Shown here: positions 1 to 14,190 of the stretch, in pieces
Position numbering within the stretch: the stretch's first letter is position 1
Layout: each line of letters begins with the position of its first letter
Assembly: GCA_001179505.1 (NCBI GenBank)
Contig: CDMY01000553.1
Span: forward strand, 103,235 to 167,234
Direction: 5' to 3'
DNA length: 64,000 nt
DNA from: Vitrella brassicaformis
Lineage: Eukaryota; Sar; Vitrellaceae
Position numbers and translations under genes: made by a program
Notes under the pieces: model-generated
Databases searched by the model: none
The model's input: only the letters and a program-made list of their open reading frames with translations
Told to the model about the DNA's origin: nothing

Positions 1-860
1 TAGCTGTGGTCTGTCTGGTGACTGTTGTGAGCGAGCGACTGGTGTAGAGAGTGTCTGGCTAAGTTGTACAGGAGCGTGAGCGGCTGTGCAGTGTAATGTG
101 TAATGCGAAAGAGGTCATGCATACGGCAGCCAGCCCTGAGAGTGCACGGATGCCTGATTTGTCATTGGTTCGTGTGCATGGTCAGCAAGGAATCGTCTCA
201 GCTCGATGACGCTTTTGTACATAATCGTCGCTATGGTTTCCGCATCGCAGAAAGTCTCATTTTCGCGAGAACACTTCGCCCCAAATCACACACCACTCGA
301 TCGCAACAAAGCATCGGAAAAAGCTTCAGCAGTTCCCTCGCCTCTCACGTCACAAGAGCTCCATCATGTCATCCAGCATCATGATCGAAATACACATGAC
401 AACAGATAGCAGCAGCATCGATGGATGCTCGGCTGAGGGAAAAGCAGGCACGAAAAAGACTCTCACTGCACTCGTGGCATCCATCCTGGCAAAGCAAAAA
501 TACGAGCGGGGCACGCGCTGTACTGTACATACATAATGAATGAGCATACGGCAAAGCCAGCCACGTGTGTCGCTGCTTCCTCAGCCTCCCGAAAGGGCGA
601 CGTGGATGATGCCATCTCAATTGATCTGCCCCAACCGTAGTCTGGCGCGGATTAATTGTGATGACCTCACCTGCGGATCCCTCGAGAAGGCATGACGAAG
701 TAGCAGACATGATCGCTCAAACAAGACACGCGGTACACAGCACAAACCAACACAACACCACCATCACACCACACCACACCACACCATACCATACCTATCG
801 AAAATCGTGCCATCGGTCACAGCCACCCGTGTGTTCCCTCGTCGCTCCCTCGCGGCCGTC
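1..860. other. No gene supported; intergenic or UTR sequence
   Basis: Only short overlapping ORFs of low complexity lie here, in conflicting frames and on both strands, and none resembles a known family. A CA/CCA-rich tract around 740-800 precedes the stop codon of the minus-strand TspO gene and is probably its 3' flank. I see no RNA gene. Confidence 0.5.
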
Positions 861-1534
861 TCACAGCCCGTCGTCCTTGGCGCCCTTGGTCTTCTGTGGT
901 GGGTTGTTGCGAATGATCCATGCATTGAGAGCAGTGGCGACGCCGACCCAAGCCAGGTAAGGCAGCAGGAGGATGGCCGCCACGGGCGCTTCCGGCTTGA
1001 GGCGGAAGGCCGTGATGATAGTCCCGATCAGCGTCACGTCCAAGGCGATGATGTCGACCAGCGCCCAGTCGAGGCGGTGAAGCCCAAAAAACAAAGGCGT
1101 CCAGGCGAAGTTGAACAGCAGCTGTGTGCCTGCAAGGAACAGAAGGCAAGCGGACAGAACGTCTCTGACACACGTATTGTTTCGTCGCTCGTTCACTGAC
1201 TCACCGTATAGAGCGAGTGGGAGTGTGCTCTTCGGCTCCTGGTACATCAGCCAGCTGGACACGCCCATGCACACGTAGAGCAGCGCCCACATCGGAGGAA
1301 AGAGCCAGTCGGGTGGGTTCCATGAGGGTCGTTTGAGGGTCTTGTACCAGCCCTTCACCTCCGGCACAGTCCACATGGAACCTGTGCACAAGGTGAAAGG
1401 CATGCTCCAACAGATCTCTGCATCTGCTCCGCTGTCTGATCTTCCCAGTACCTACCCAAGAAGCCGCCCGCGAGGGGCACTCCAATGGCCCCGGTGATCT
1501 CGAGAGCAGTCCGCCAGGTCATCGTGTTTCCCAT
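861..1534 (-). CDS. TspO/MBR family (translocator protein) membrane protein
   Basis: Five-helix membrane protein of the TspO/peripheral benzodiazepine receptor family, which binds tetrapyrroles and sterols and usually sits in mitochondrial, plastid or ER membranes. Three exons on the minus strand join in frame: 1534-1456, 1381-1205 and 1129-861, with GT-AG introns at 1455-1382 and 1204-1130. The sum is 525 nt, or 174 residues, the normal family size. Diagnostic stretches are the glycine-rich first helix (GVPLAGGFLG), then WYKTLKRPSWNPPDWLFPP, FAWTPLFFGLH and the C-terminal LPYLAWVGVATALN. I placed the start at the Met just before the first helix; an upstream in-frame Met at 1651 would add a 39-residue leader that could be a targeting sequence. 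Domain identity is clear; the subcellular site and ligand are not visible. Confidence 0.9.
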
Positions 1535-2411
1535 CAACACGCAGAAAACTCGGCGCATGCGAGCTTTAGGCCGATCCCCTGTCGGGAAGATCTGCCGCTT
1601 TCCGCTTGCCTGATGCGCCTGGACAGCAGTAGATACGTCCACTGACCCCATCCTCGGTCAAAAATGAGCTTCGACCCATGCCATTTCACACACATTCTGC
1701 TCAGATGCGCCACCGGATGCAAAGATGGGACACTGGTCGAACACCCATTGCCTCATTTGGTGTGCGTGAGTCACACACAGGCAAGGAAGCGGAGGTTGAC
1801 TGGACATGGATTGAGCAATGAGTACGAATATCAGTTCCCGAGATACTCCTGCTCGTACAAGTCGGGGAGGGAAGGGAAGCACACACACACGAGCATCATG
1901 CGTGTGTGGCCTGGTCAGCATCCTGGTTCCGTGTTGTTCGAGGAGAGCGATAAGCCCAGAGAGGAGATTCGAGCGAGTGGTGGCTGGTAAGTACGTACGT
2001 GAGCAGACACGATGCACACACATGCACACACGTGTCGTTTGTGTCGTGTCAACACCAGACGTTTGTGTACACACACCAGGTGGTCCTCACGTGCGTCGCT
2101 TCTGTGTTTGCTCTCTTTCTGTCAGACCGGTGTGTTGAGGTGTACACAAATCGTAATTAAGGCATCCTGTCGTTTGTCTCGTGTGCGTATCTGTGTGCAG
2201 GCAGGCCATGGCGATGGACGACGCCGCGTGACAGGATCGAGTGAATGAAGGCAGAAGGATTGTTGAATGACGGCCGTTTTTCCGTTAATTATGCATTCAT
2301 TATACATGTATGTATAGTTGACGTGTGCACGTGTATAGTGTACACACATTGACACATAGTGTACACGCCCTCTGGCTCACTCTGAGAGCAAGCAAACACT
2401 CAACCACACCG
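1535..2411. other. Intergenic region between TspO and the CPW-WPC gene
   Basis: This stretch is rich in CA/TG runs (1880-1900, 2010-2075) and carries only short, mutually overlapping ORFs with no recognisable protein. It lies between the divergent starts of the TspO gene (-) and the CPW-WPC gene (+), so it should hold both promoters. No conserved element could be assigned. Confidence 0.5.
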
Positions 2412-4211
2412 ATGTCGCACCTTGTGGTGTTTGCGACATGCCTGCTGGTGGTGTGTCACTCGCTGCCCTCGACCGTGGGAGCAGAGGCCACTGCCGACGC
2501 TCAGACCGACAATGAATCACTCCAGAAGCAGCTGACAGACATCAAGGACACGTGGCAGGCATTTCAGCGAACATACACACGTCTCCAAAACGACATGAGA
2601 GAAGTCAATGTGAGCGAGAAGCACACAAAACTGAAAACACGGAGGCGTCGATTGACACTCTCTCTCTCTACGTATGTGTGCATGGGTGTGTGTCAGGGTG
2701 TGAGGAGCAGGAGGACAGCAGCGGCTGGCCTGCCTCGCTTCGTTCAGTCTCGCAGCCGGCTGGACCCCGCTATGCTCCACCGGGGTCAGTATGTGACACA
2801 GATGATGCGGCCGCCGATGATGGGCATCATGGTCACCGAAGACGAGGACACCAACAAACTCACCGACCAGGCCGCACTCACCGCGATGCAATCAGCTGCC
2901 GACCAGATACAAGGCACGCGTGCACACACTGTCGAACACACATGATCTATGGATGTCTCTTTGTGTAGAGATGCTGGACATGGAGGAGTCGAGTGTGGAG
3001 CGTGAGCGGCGGTTAGGCAGGGTGGAGCGCACAGTCAGGAACATGGCCGCAACAGCTGAGTGGGGCAAGCACATCGCAGCAGCCAAGAGACATGCCGCAG
3101 AGACACAAGAGGCAGCGGCGGCGGCGCCGCCACAGCCGGCAGCAGCACCCATCGAGGAGTCGTCGGCCAAGGCGCACAGCATCGAGCAGACTCACATCGA
3201 GAAAGAGACACCACCGCCGCCTGTGGGTGAGAAGAAGAGCGCTGTGCTTTCATCAGCGCTCCCCTTCAACGCGGTTTCTCGCATCGGAGACCCACTTAAG
3301 GTGTGGATTATGCATCGATGCTCTGTGTGTGTCTCTCGGTCGATGTGTGTGTGTGTGTGTGTGTGTGTCTGTGTTGCTGCTGCTTGTGTCAGGTTGGCGC
3401 TGTCTCACGATTTGCACAGCGGCTGAATGTGGTTCCTTTCCTGCGACGCGGCCTCGTGCTCAGTCACCATGATCTGGCACACAGGCGCTACAAGCCTCTG
3501 GCTGCCAAGCTCAGGTCAGGCAGAAAAACATACGAACGCTCATCTCCCCATCTGTTGCTTCCGTGGACAGAGTGCTGAAGCAGAGGATCGGCCTCGCAAT
3601 CCAGCAGAAGAAGCGGAGCAATCGTGACTCTGAAACCGTGCTCGGCCACATAGTCGCTGATCTGTCTGCGTCTACGCCCACGAGATGAGAGGCAGACGTC
3701 AACAAGGCCTCAGTGGTGCTGGGTTCGACCATCGAGCGCAAAGGCTGCAGACGCAACTATGCCAGTTTTTGCCCGCAAGGTGACACAACCAACACCCTGA
3801 CAAATGAATGTCCGTCTTGTCTGTGTGTCCATGCCATGTGTTGCATCGTGCCTGACAGGGTTTGACGAGTTGCCTCAGCGTTACTGTCGGCCCAGCGGCA
3901 ACCTCAAGCTCAAGCGGGGCTGCACAGGCACACGCACATTCATCGACATGACGATCGCCGATAAGATGGCATTCGAAGCCGTGTGCCAAGTGAACCGGCC
4001 ATGTTTTCCGTTCTGTGAGGAGTCCTTCACGGCAGCGCGGCCACTTGGTTGGCGGCCGAGAGAGGGCGGCGTCTCCGAAGGGCCTGTCGGGTCAGCTGAT
4101 TGCCCAACACAGGTTGACTTTGCCGCCATGACGCTTGGCGGCCGACGGCGATTCGGCGAGAGGTGTTCGGTCTTGTTCCCGTGTGTCAACGACTGGTGAG
4201 ACAGACAAACC

Positions 4212-4244
<33 letters not shown>

Positions 4245-5234
4245 GAATGGTCTGGTCATTCTCAATGGTCGGCTGTTTGCAGCAAGTGGGACCTTACATT
4301 TCCCTGCCCGCTTTTCTTCCGTGTTTTCCTCGACGAGGACACAGGCCTCGCAGAGTGCCATCCAACGGCCAAACTCACCACAGGTACACAAACCAAGAGC
4401 AGCAGCAGCAACGCGATCGATCCACCATTGCCCCTTGCTCCATCAGAGCTGACCGAGGATTGTATCAACGCCACCAGGACACTCCCAATACAGACACCGA
4501 CGGAGAAGAGACAGGTACGCACGCATCGCCCATGAGATGCAATCGCGTGCGAATGTATGTGTGTCCTTGTCAGGTCGCCGAGAAGTGTCTCACCGCCTTC
4601 CCATGCATCCCAAACAGTGAGGGACGAAGGTGTCTCTCCCTCTCTGTGCACGCGTGTTGGGTGTGTCAGCCATTCGCGAGTCTGACGGCCGCATCCTCGC
4701 CGACTGTCTCGCATTCAACTACACTGAGCCATGTCCCGTGGGCTACACCTACAAGAGCACCGAAGGCGACGACTACTCGTGCGAGGGCCCTGACATGGAG
4801 ACACACACAGTGATCCACCTGTCGCACAACAGCACTACCGACACCGACAAGGCCCTCGTGTACGCCGAGACCGGCCACCGCTTCGCGTGTGAGACAGATC
4901 CGTGTGGCGGCCTTGGCAAAGACTACAAACCAATGTGTCCACATGTGCGTCCGCATTAGATCAACATTAGCCACCCTTGTCTGCCTTCATCTGGCTGCTG
5001 TGCATGCATCTGTGTTGGTCAGGGTTGGTCATCGAGTGTGGCGAGCGGCAGTTGCCTTTCGCCAGTCCATTACACCGGCCCATGCACCGCGCCGGCAAAA
5101 CTCACAGGATTCACCACGTATGTAATGCCGAGACCGGTGAAGGCAGACGCATATTGGTCTTTGTGTCCTTGTGCGTGCGCAGGTTGATGAAGCAGGCCTA
5201 CGAGCTGCGATGCGGTGTGAACTGGTGTGCGTGA
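2412..5234 (+). CDS. Secreted multi-domain CPW-WPC protein
   Basis: Predicted secreted or surface protein of the CPW-WPC family, known from apicomplexan zygote/ookinete surface proteins and their relatives. The first exon gives a signal peptide (MSHLVVFATCLLVVCHSLP) followed by a charged helical region with coiled-coil character (to about 3300). Cysteine-rich modules follow. The last one is canonical: DYKPMCP joins GWSSSVASGSC, then YTGPC, and finally MKQAYELRCGVNWCA at the stop at 5234. Earlier modules include an SFCPQ/GFDELP...AFEAVCQVNRPC unit (about 3740-4010), a WDLTFPCPLFF...KCLTAFPC unit spread over three exons (4278-4600) and a NYTEPCPVGYTYKS unit (4720-4910). I count about five modules. 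Introns are short GT-AG. One oddity is an in-frame TGA at about 3686 that requires a very short intron (about 40-70 nt) ending near 3694, or else a gene break there. Exon borders are approximate. Confidence 0.75.
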
Positions 5235-6342
5235 GAGTGACAGCGACAGAGGGACAAACACAGATGACAAGTGACAGACACACCTGAAGCGGATGAAACG
5301 CACTTGAAGCATACGTAGTCGACGCATCAGTTTGCAGTCCATCCATCCATCCATGCATCCATCCATCCCGCAAGAGGCAGCAAGAAGCACCCGATGATGT
5401 GCGGCCAGGTATCCATCGCAAAGATGGCCGATACCACGGAATGCACGCGAACAGATAAAAACCTCTGCGACAGAGATGCACTGACTGCAGCAAAGGAACA
5501 GCGAGTATTGTGGGGCAAGACCAGTCTTGGCACACAATACCATTGACGCGGTCGACAGCCTTCGACACCGCGCCCAAGAACCTTCTTTGAAATGATTGTT
5601 TCGTCGCAGGCCGTCGCAGCGGTCCTTGAGTGACATTTGCAGTGATATCCACTATCTGACGTTTTTTGGCCAAGATGAGTGGATCGCGGTATTCTTGAGC
5701 TCGCAAATTCTGTGGGCGTGGGTTGTTGAGTGAGGATACCTGTTTGTTCGTGTATTTCACGTTTCGCCGCCTCCCTCCTCCCGGCGTTTTGAGCACACGC
5801 CTCCCACCTACCTCCCTGCAGTCCCGCCCGACAGCACTCAGGTATGCACGCCACCACACGCATCAACAGACCAGACAGGCCACATAGGGGTGGATATACG
5901 CTCCACGGGGATGGCAGCGACGCATGTGGGCGGCCGTGGGCGGCATTGGCAATGCCGCGATGGCACCACGGCACGAGGAGCCGCGATTCGGTCATCACCA
6001 GCTGCCCAACAGCCTCAGGAAGGTCAGAATGGCTATGCTGAGGCGCCTGAGATGAGCCCTGGGTCGGCATGAAGCCAATTCAGCTTCCCAGATGGTTCCC
6101 GGCATCGGCGTGACGGCATTGTTGGCTTTCCTCCGCAATGTCACGGCACTGTCGGCTCTGATGGACGCGGCAGCTGGCATGATGTCTCCCGCCGCTCCGC
6201 AGGGAAGCCACGAGAGCGGCGACTCGGCAATGGACGGAATACGGCTCGGGGATGCAGTGCGTTCTTGAGTGCATACCCGCGTTGACCACCTTGGGCACAT
6301 CTCACCGTCTGTATCTCTGTCTGTGTGTCAGACTCTGCCATC
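5235..6342. other. Region upstream of beta-tubulin; possible small gene, otherwise noncoding
   Basis: Most of this stretch shows no recognisable coding, and a 276-residue ORF on the minus strand resembles nothing. Between about 5840 and 6268 there are splice-like signals, a reading frame opening with MWAAVGGIGNAAMAPRHEEP, and a 59-codon ORF starting at 6092 with a hydrophobic stretch (GIGVTALLAFLRNVTALSAL). These could be exons of a small gene, but composition is the only support. The tubulin promoter must lie at the right end. Confidence 0.25.
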
Positions 6343-8395
<2,053 letters not shown>

Positions 8396-9868
8396 ACAAC
8401 ACAACACAACATACACACACACACCTCGTACCATACACCAACACAAGACGATACACGCGCCGTGCTAGCCAGCTAGCTCCCCAGTGCATGCATGCATCAT
8501 ACACGCATGACAGATGCCTAACTCCCTGTCTGCCTGTGTGGTGCATTGATTGATTGACTGACTGACTGGATGCCCTGCCTGCCTGTCCGCCTGCTGATTG
8601 TCGAAAGGACCCCCCTCCCTATTGCCCCCTTGGACGGACGGACGGATGGCTGGTCGGCTGACTGGCCGGTGCCTCCCCCTTGTGTGTAGCCTTAGATACA
8701 GACGAACAGATAGACAGACAGACGGACTGACTGACTGACTATCGTATGGACGGACTGAGAGAGATCCATCTAGCTATCAAACAGTGAGTTCCGTCCATCC
8801 ATGCGGTGTATGGACCCCCCTGCTTACCATACACCTGACCACACACACACACCGGACACACTGGATGGATGGATGGTGTTTTCCCTTCGACCAGACAGAC
8901 AGACAGACAGACAGACAACTGGTGCGTGTGGTGTGCAGAGAGGAGGATGTCAGCTAGACCTGGGGGAAGGACCATCGCTGTGATGATGGTGATCATGATG
9001 ATGACTCTGATGTAGTGTGTGGCGTGCTTTGACGGCTTGCACTGCATGATGCCTGCATGCCTGCATGGCATATGATGGCATGGCGGTGGGTGGTGTTGTT
9101 GCTTTTCCTTACCCGCAATACAATACTTGCTGCTAGTGACTCGGCTGCCGACTACCGGATATGTACCACTCTTGGCCTCCTTCTCCTCTCCTTGTCGATA
9201 TTTGTCTCGGCCTGCCTCCTGCCTGCCTGCGTGGTGCTACGAATCGATGGGTGGATGGATGTCGATGCCTTTTAACCGTCATGTCATGTGATCTGATGTG
9301 GCGTGCCATGACCTTGACTAGCTACGTATGACGGACGAGACCAGCCAGGAGGGCAGCACACACAACACTCTTTTGGCCAGCCAGTTGACGTCGCCTGCCA
9401 GCCAGCCAGCCAGGGAGCCAGCCAGCTAGCGACCGACCGACCATGCCATGCCTCACTTGTACAGAGAGAGGACCTGACTGCGGTTATCTATCGCATCGAT
9501 CCGATCCATTCATATGTATGCACTCAACAAACAAACCATGCATGCAGCGGCACGTGTGTGTGTCTTCATCGCTGAGCCTCCATCCATCTATCCGTCAGAG
9601 CTATCAAAAAACAAAGCGCCATCACATCACGTCACGTCACGACGGAAGAGCACCACTTCACCAGTCAGTCAGTCTACAATCCAACGCTGCTCTCCTTCCA
9701 GCCCAGCCAGCAGACGGCTCTCAGTGAGAGGATTGAGTCGCTGTTGCCTTGCATCACTCACTTTATTCCCACTCGAGACCACTCAGACCTGCACTCGCAC
9801 ACCGACAGCACAGCAGCCATAGAGAGGAATCTGTCGCTGTAGACGTCAGGGTGCGATCGGCGAGCTGC
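8396..9868. other. Convergent intergenic region rich in tetranucleotide repeats
   Basis: This is the 3' flank shared by beta-tubulin (+) and the proteasome subunit (-). It contains many short tandem runs: TGAC/GACT-type (8548-8575, 8700-8745), GGAC/GGAT (8630-8650, 8860-8875), CAGA (8893-8920), and CCAG/GCCA (9395-9430). I recognise no protein-coding or RNA gene. Confidence 0.6.
8893..8920. repeat. (CAGA)n microsatellite
   Basis: Seven consecutive CAGA-type tetranucleotides are directly visible. The window has many similar runs, including 36679-36693, 45235-45258 and 49690-49713. Confidence 0.85.
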
Positions 9869-11374
9869 TCACTGACCCTTGTCTCCGGCGTATTTGAAGT
9901 GGAGTTCGCTGACGTCCTCCCCCTCTATCATGCGGCTCCACCCGTCCTTGTGCACGTGATACACTGCAGACACACAGACAGACACCACCTTGTGCCCGAG
10001 TCTGTGTCTGTGTCTGTATGTGGGTCGGTCGCTCTCGGGTAACACACCTCTGACGACGCCTCCGGAGCCGCCATCCCTGTGAGTGGCGTGGTAGATGGCA
10101 CGGCGACCCAACTCAACCGCATCCTCCACACTCAGGTCCCTGCACACACTCACACACACACACACACACAGAGAGCAGCGTGATGGTGCATCCGTCGCTC
10201 CCTCCTTGTTTGTGAGGGTGTGTGGCTGTGCTGTGCTGCCTGGCACCACTTGTAGTTGCTGTCGAGTATCCCGTATGCGTATGTGGATCCCGACCCCACA
10301 CTGAAGCGGTCGCCCTTCATGCGCTCGCCCTGGTCGTTGACAAAATACAACTTGGGACCCTGACAGTCAAGACAGCCGCCCAGAGACCAGCAAACAAAGG
10401 GAGGCATCCATCGCATCCATCGACGAGGTGCGTGTGCGTTTGTTTATAGGCCAGCTGGCCTGGCCCCCTCCCCACCGTTTTGTCCCATCCCGTGATCATG
10501 GTGCCGGCGCTGAGTCCGTAGCCCCTGTACTTATAGAAGATCATCGCCAGCATCTTGGACGCTGCGGCAACCGATATCCTCTCCTACAGCAGGGAATGCA
10601 TGCACACAGATGTGCCAGCCAAATAAGAACGTGAGTGACCGAGCCATACATTGATTGCGCTCCACCTATCTATTCCTCCCTCCCCTCCCTCGCCCAGCTC
10701 ACCCCGTTTCTGAGTTCGTGCAGTCGGCACTCCCTCGCCAGGTGCCGCTCCCAGAAGGAGCAGTCAGCCGCGCCGCCAGCCATCGTCCCGAGCAGGAAGT
10801 CGTTGATCTCCAGCACCTTCCGCACCGATTGACTGCATGGCGCACAAATCAATCACACACACAGGTGCAAAGGCTTCATCCCTGGAAAGAGATGAGACGC
10901 CCAGCCCACCTACCTGGAGATGTAGGTGCCCATGGAAGCTCGGCTGTCGACAGCGACGACGATGCCGCCCTGGAAGACAAAGGCCAGTGTGGTGGTGCCC
11001 TTCTTGAAGTCCATCAGACCCGGGCACTGGCCAGACGCCTTCAGGTCGTAGCAAAACGCATGGGGCTGCACACAATGCGACACACACACACCAATAGAAA
11101 CGGTTGCAGTCAGTGTTGTCGTCATTGGCTGTGTGCCGGCTCTTGCTCTTATGAGCTGCATCCCATCTCGGTCTGACCTTCCTCCTCCTCTCAGATCTGC
11201 AGCACTCTGTCTGTCTGTCTTTGTGCTTACGTTGTCGACAGGGGCGAGTTCGAATGTGTTGTCGTGCAGCGATGGCAGCCGAGACTGCCGACGGTCTGGG
11301 GTCATCATGACGGGAGATTTCCCCCTTCTGATTCTGATCTGACGACGAGCAGGTTCACGAGATGTCCTAGGCAT
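9869..11374 (-). CDS. PSMB5: 20S proteasome subunit beta type-5
   Basis: Catalytic (chymotrypsin-like) beta-5 subunit of the 20S proteasome core. Exons on the minus strand run from a start at 11374 to a stop at 9869. The propeptide of about 70 residues ends in DFKKG, and the mature chain begins [20 protein letters not shown], so the catalytic Thr1 and Asp17 are present. The next exon gives [20 protein letters not shown], containing Lys33 and the [10 protein letters not shown] signature of the family. Later exons hold [45 protein letters not shown] and the [12 protein letters not shown] segment near the active site. The C-terminal exon ends AGDKGQ. Introns are about 80-150 bp and show the CA/TG design described in the findings. 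Identity is secure; exact exon borders were not all computed. Confidence 0.95.
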
Positions 11375-11697
11375 TGTGAGCTCGCGGATGAAATAATAAC
11401 TGATGCTGTTGCTGGTGAGGAGAGCTGCACGACAGTCGCTTCGCCAAGGCCATGGAAGGCTTCTCGAGGCGGAAGGGCAGAAGATTTCTCAAGTAGGCCC
11501 CTTTCAACTGGTGACGCACCAGCGGGGGTGATCTCTGTTTCGTGCAGGTGATGACACACGTGTTTGTTTATCGTGCATCGCTGCCGGCACCGCTGACGTG
11601 ACGATCTTCAAACTGCAAGCGACAGGACAGATGCGCTGCAGGCCGATGCCACAACATTAGTGAGGTGAATCCCCCCTGCCTGCCTGACCAAGCCAAG
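11375..11697. promoter_or_regulatory. Divergent intergenic region (proteasome subunit / unknown gene)
   Basis: About 320 bp separates the start of the minus-strand proteasome gene from the start of the plus-strand unknown gene, so promoters for both must lie here. No clear TATA-like or telomere-like element was seen. Confidence 0.4.
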
Positions 11698-13704
11698 ATG
11701 GACATCTCGTCTACCGGCGATGGAACGTGAGTCGCGGGGGGAGCTGACGATACGGTGGGAATCACCCATTCACATGTGTGTGTGTGTGTGTGTGTGTGTG
11801 TCCTTGCAGGAACGGCTGGCCGGGCCGTCTGGTGGCCGAGGATCCGGATGAGGAGCCCGACGGTCGTCCACCCGACCCAGAGATCCTGGCACAGCGTGAA
11901 CGGGACCAACGGGCAGCAAGCATTCTCCCTTTTCCTCCCGGCCAGGAACACCAACAGGCAGCGTTTGAAGGTGAGCGTCAGCCAGCTGGAGGCGCACATT
12001 GACCTACGATCGGATGCGACAGTGTGTCTGTTGTCGATGTGTGCAGCTCTGATCAAGGCCGGCCCTCCTACGCGGCGAGGTCATGGTGGTGCGCCCGTGG
12101 CAGACAAGATTATCTTCGCGCCACTCCCCAGCTCCCTGAAAGGTCATCCATTCATCCGTGGTGCGAAGCTTGCATCGCCCTTCAACGATCCGCCTGACCT
12201 CCCTCCCCTCCCTCCCTCTTTCTTCCATCACCTGCTCCAAGGGGTTCACCCTGACCACCGAGCCTCCCTGCTGCATCAGCTCAAGACAGAGCTCGCAAGC
12301 CCGGCAACGCGCCAGGCCCAGTCCGATCGACACGTTCGTCGCCAGCTCGCCCCTCTTGCTGAGTTCCTGGTTCAATGTGTCGGCATCAGCTCCCCATCCC
12401 TCCCCGTGCTGACAGCAGTGCACACCATGGTTGTGTCAGCCCTCAGCCAATACGAGAGCTACTTTTTCTTCGGGGCCACCGGCAAAGAGAAGACCGAGGT
12501 GTGGGACCCGGAACTCAACGCACGGCGATGGCGAACGGACCGGGACATGCGGCAGATCCACGTGCAACGGGAGCTGGTGCTGCCTGCCATCGAGCGGCTG
12601 GAGGCGTCGTGGCATCCACCCCTCTGCGACTGGGGACGGCTGCTGCGCGAGGCCCGTTCGGACAACCAAATCGTCGTCCAATACAATGCAAAGGTGGGCA
12701 GACGGAGGGCGGCTGCACAGCGACATCGCTGAGGATCTCGTTTGTCGTGCAGATGGTCGGGCCGGCGGACACCTTCCACAAGCTGCAGGCATCTGTCCCC
12801 CAGCTGAGTGAGCTGGGGGACAAACTGAGCTGCACTTACAGTGGCATGAGCCGCTGGTTCCCGCAGTCAGCGGACGACGGCGACGGCGACGGCGACCTCG
12901 ACTGCAAACAACTCGTATGTCCTCCCATCGAGGCATTGTAAGCACCTCAAAGGAAGACCAGCGGGCAGCAGGCATCCGTGGAGACAATCCATCTGTGTGT
13001 ATGGTGTGTCTGACTGTGTGTGTGTGCACCTTAGCGTCGGTAGCAAGAGTGGCCATATGCGTCAGGTTCTCGACTTCCTGGGAGTTGCGAATCAGACTCC
13101 GGCCCCGCCACATCTGCTGTCGCTGGGCTGCTCGCTGAAGTGTTTTGCCTTCGCCGTCTGCAAGGTTGAGCTCTCCTTCGGTTATGTCGGCCACTTCCCT
13201 GCGGACGGGACGGACAAAGAGAAGCGCCAAGCACTCATGCCAGCAATGAGAGCGGAGCGTGATGCCGTCAGAGAGCACATGGAGCTGAACGACAGCCTCA
13301 ACATCATTCCGGGTGGCTTCAGGAAACATGAGACGGTACCAACGAGTGAACGGGCAGGCCGTTAGTCCATCTTGGTGTACTCAACGTGTGTGTGTGTGTG
13401 TGTATGTTGGTTGGTTGATGTCGGCAGCCATTTTGTCTGCTGATGGAGCCAGGGTTCAGATACAACACTGACGAAGTACGGCTGCTCCTGGCCGATCCCG
13501 CGAACCGCGATTGCTTGGTTGGCAAGCCACACACTTCAGAAGCATCCACAGCTGTCTCTCTCGTGCGCCCATTGTGTGCAGCTTGACCGTGTCTACTCGT
13601 GGGCTGACAGGAATTTCCCCACTGGCAACATTCCCGAGAGCTACCGCTTCAAGAGCTGCATGGAGATCGGGTGGTGCATGGGCCATGAGATACCCACTTT
13701 GTGA
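11698..13704 (+). CDS. Unknown protein, multi-exon
   Basis: Not recognised. The start Met at 11698 opens MDISSTGDGT, which splices at about 11810 to NGWPGRLVAEDPDEEP, a hydrophilic N-terminus. A long exon from about 12045 to 12690 encodes a helical region (SFFHHLLQGVHPDH, LLHQLKTELASPATRQ, LPVLTAVHTMVVSALSQY, then YFFFGATGKEKTEVWDPE and HVQRELVLPAIERLEASW). Further exons give MVGPADTFHKLQASVPQL, an aspartate/glycine run, GHMRQVLDFLGVANQTPA, and a last exon DRVYSWADRNFPTGNIPE ending EIPTL at 13704. No signal peptide or membrane segment is evident. The consistent frame through GT-AG introns and biased codon use support a real gene. Borders after 12930 are tentative. Confidence 0.6.
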
Positions 13705-14190
13705 CCAGCACATGAGTGGGTGGTGCCGGCCCGGCCCACGTGTGTGTGGGGTGTAGACAGACACCTGTCTGTCCTCTGTGTGGCAACCGCACACACACAC
13801 ACACAAACACATATGTAGATGTACACAGCCGGCCGCAATTTGTCTGTATGTCCATCCAATGATGCATTGTAATGCATGAATTTGTTCGACTCCTCAAATT
13901 CGACCAAAGTCACTTGTACCACCGTACTATTATTTTCACCCGGCCGCGAGCGAATGAACACCAGACACACAGACTAGCACGCAGCGCTGGTCATCATGTC
14001 GCTTCTCTTTGCGAAAGAGAACGCGTCGGTTGCCTCGCCAGTTCATGTCTCGTGGATCGCTAAATAGCTCGCTAGCCGTTGGGGTTAGTTACAGTGTGTG
14101 TACGAAGTGAAGGAAACGACGTGAAGGAGGCACCCATGCATCGCGCTCAAAGCAGCGCGTAGAGGCTAGGCCATCCGTCCACACAGCACA
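13705..14190. other. Intergenic region upstream of the FAS1 gene
   Basis: Nothing coding is recognised. The region contains a CA run (13790-13806) and, closer to the FAS1 start, a GGGGTTAG at about 14078 that only loosely resembles the telomere-like motif found elsewhere. Confidence 0.5.

Noticed and set aside
2325-2411. Upstream Met at 2325 as the start of the CPW-WPC gene
   Set aside because: The 29 extra residues come from a TG/CA-type repeat region and would place a non-hydrophobic stretch before a good signal peptide beginning at 2412.
5029-5859. 276-codon open frame on the minus strand
   Set aside because: It overlaps the last exon of the CPW-WPC gene, has mixed composition, contains no domain-like pattern, and covers CCAT repeat sequence. 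It is most likely a chance open frame in GC-rich DNA.
8893-8920. Regular short repeats that could be mistaken for a CRISPR-like array
   Set aside because: They are simple tetranucleotide microsatellites without spacers, in a eukaryotic genome.
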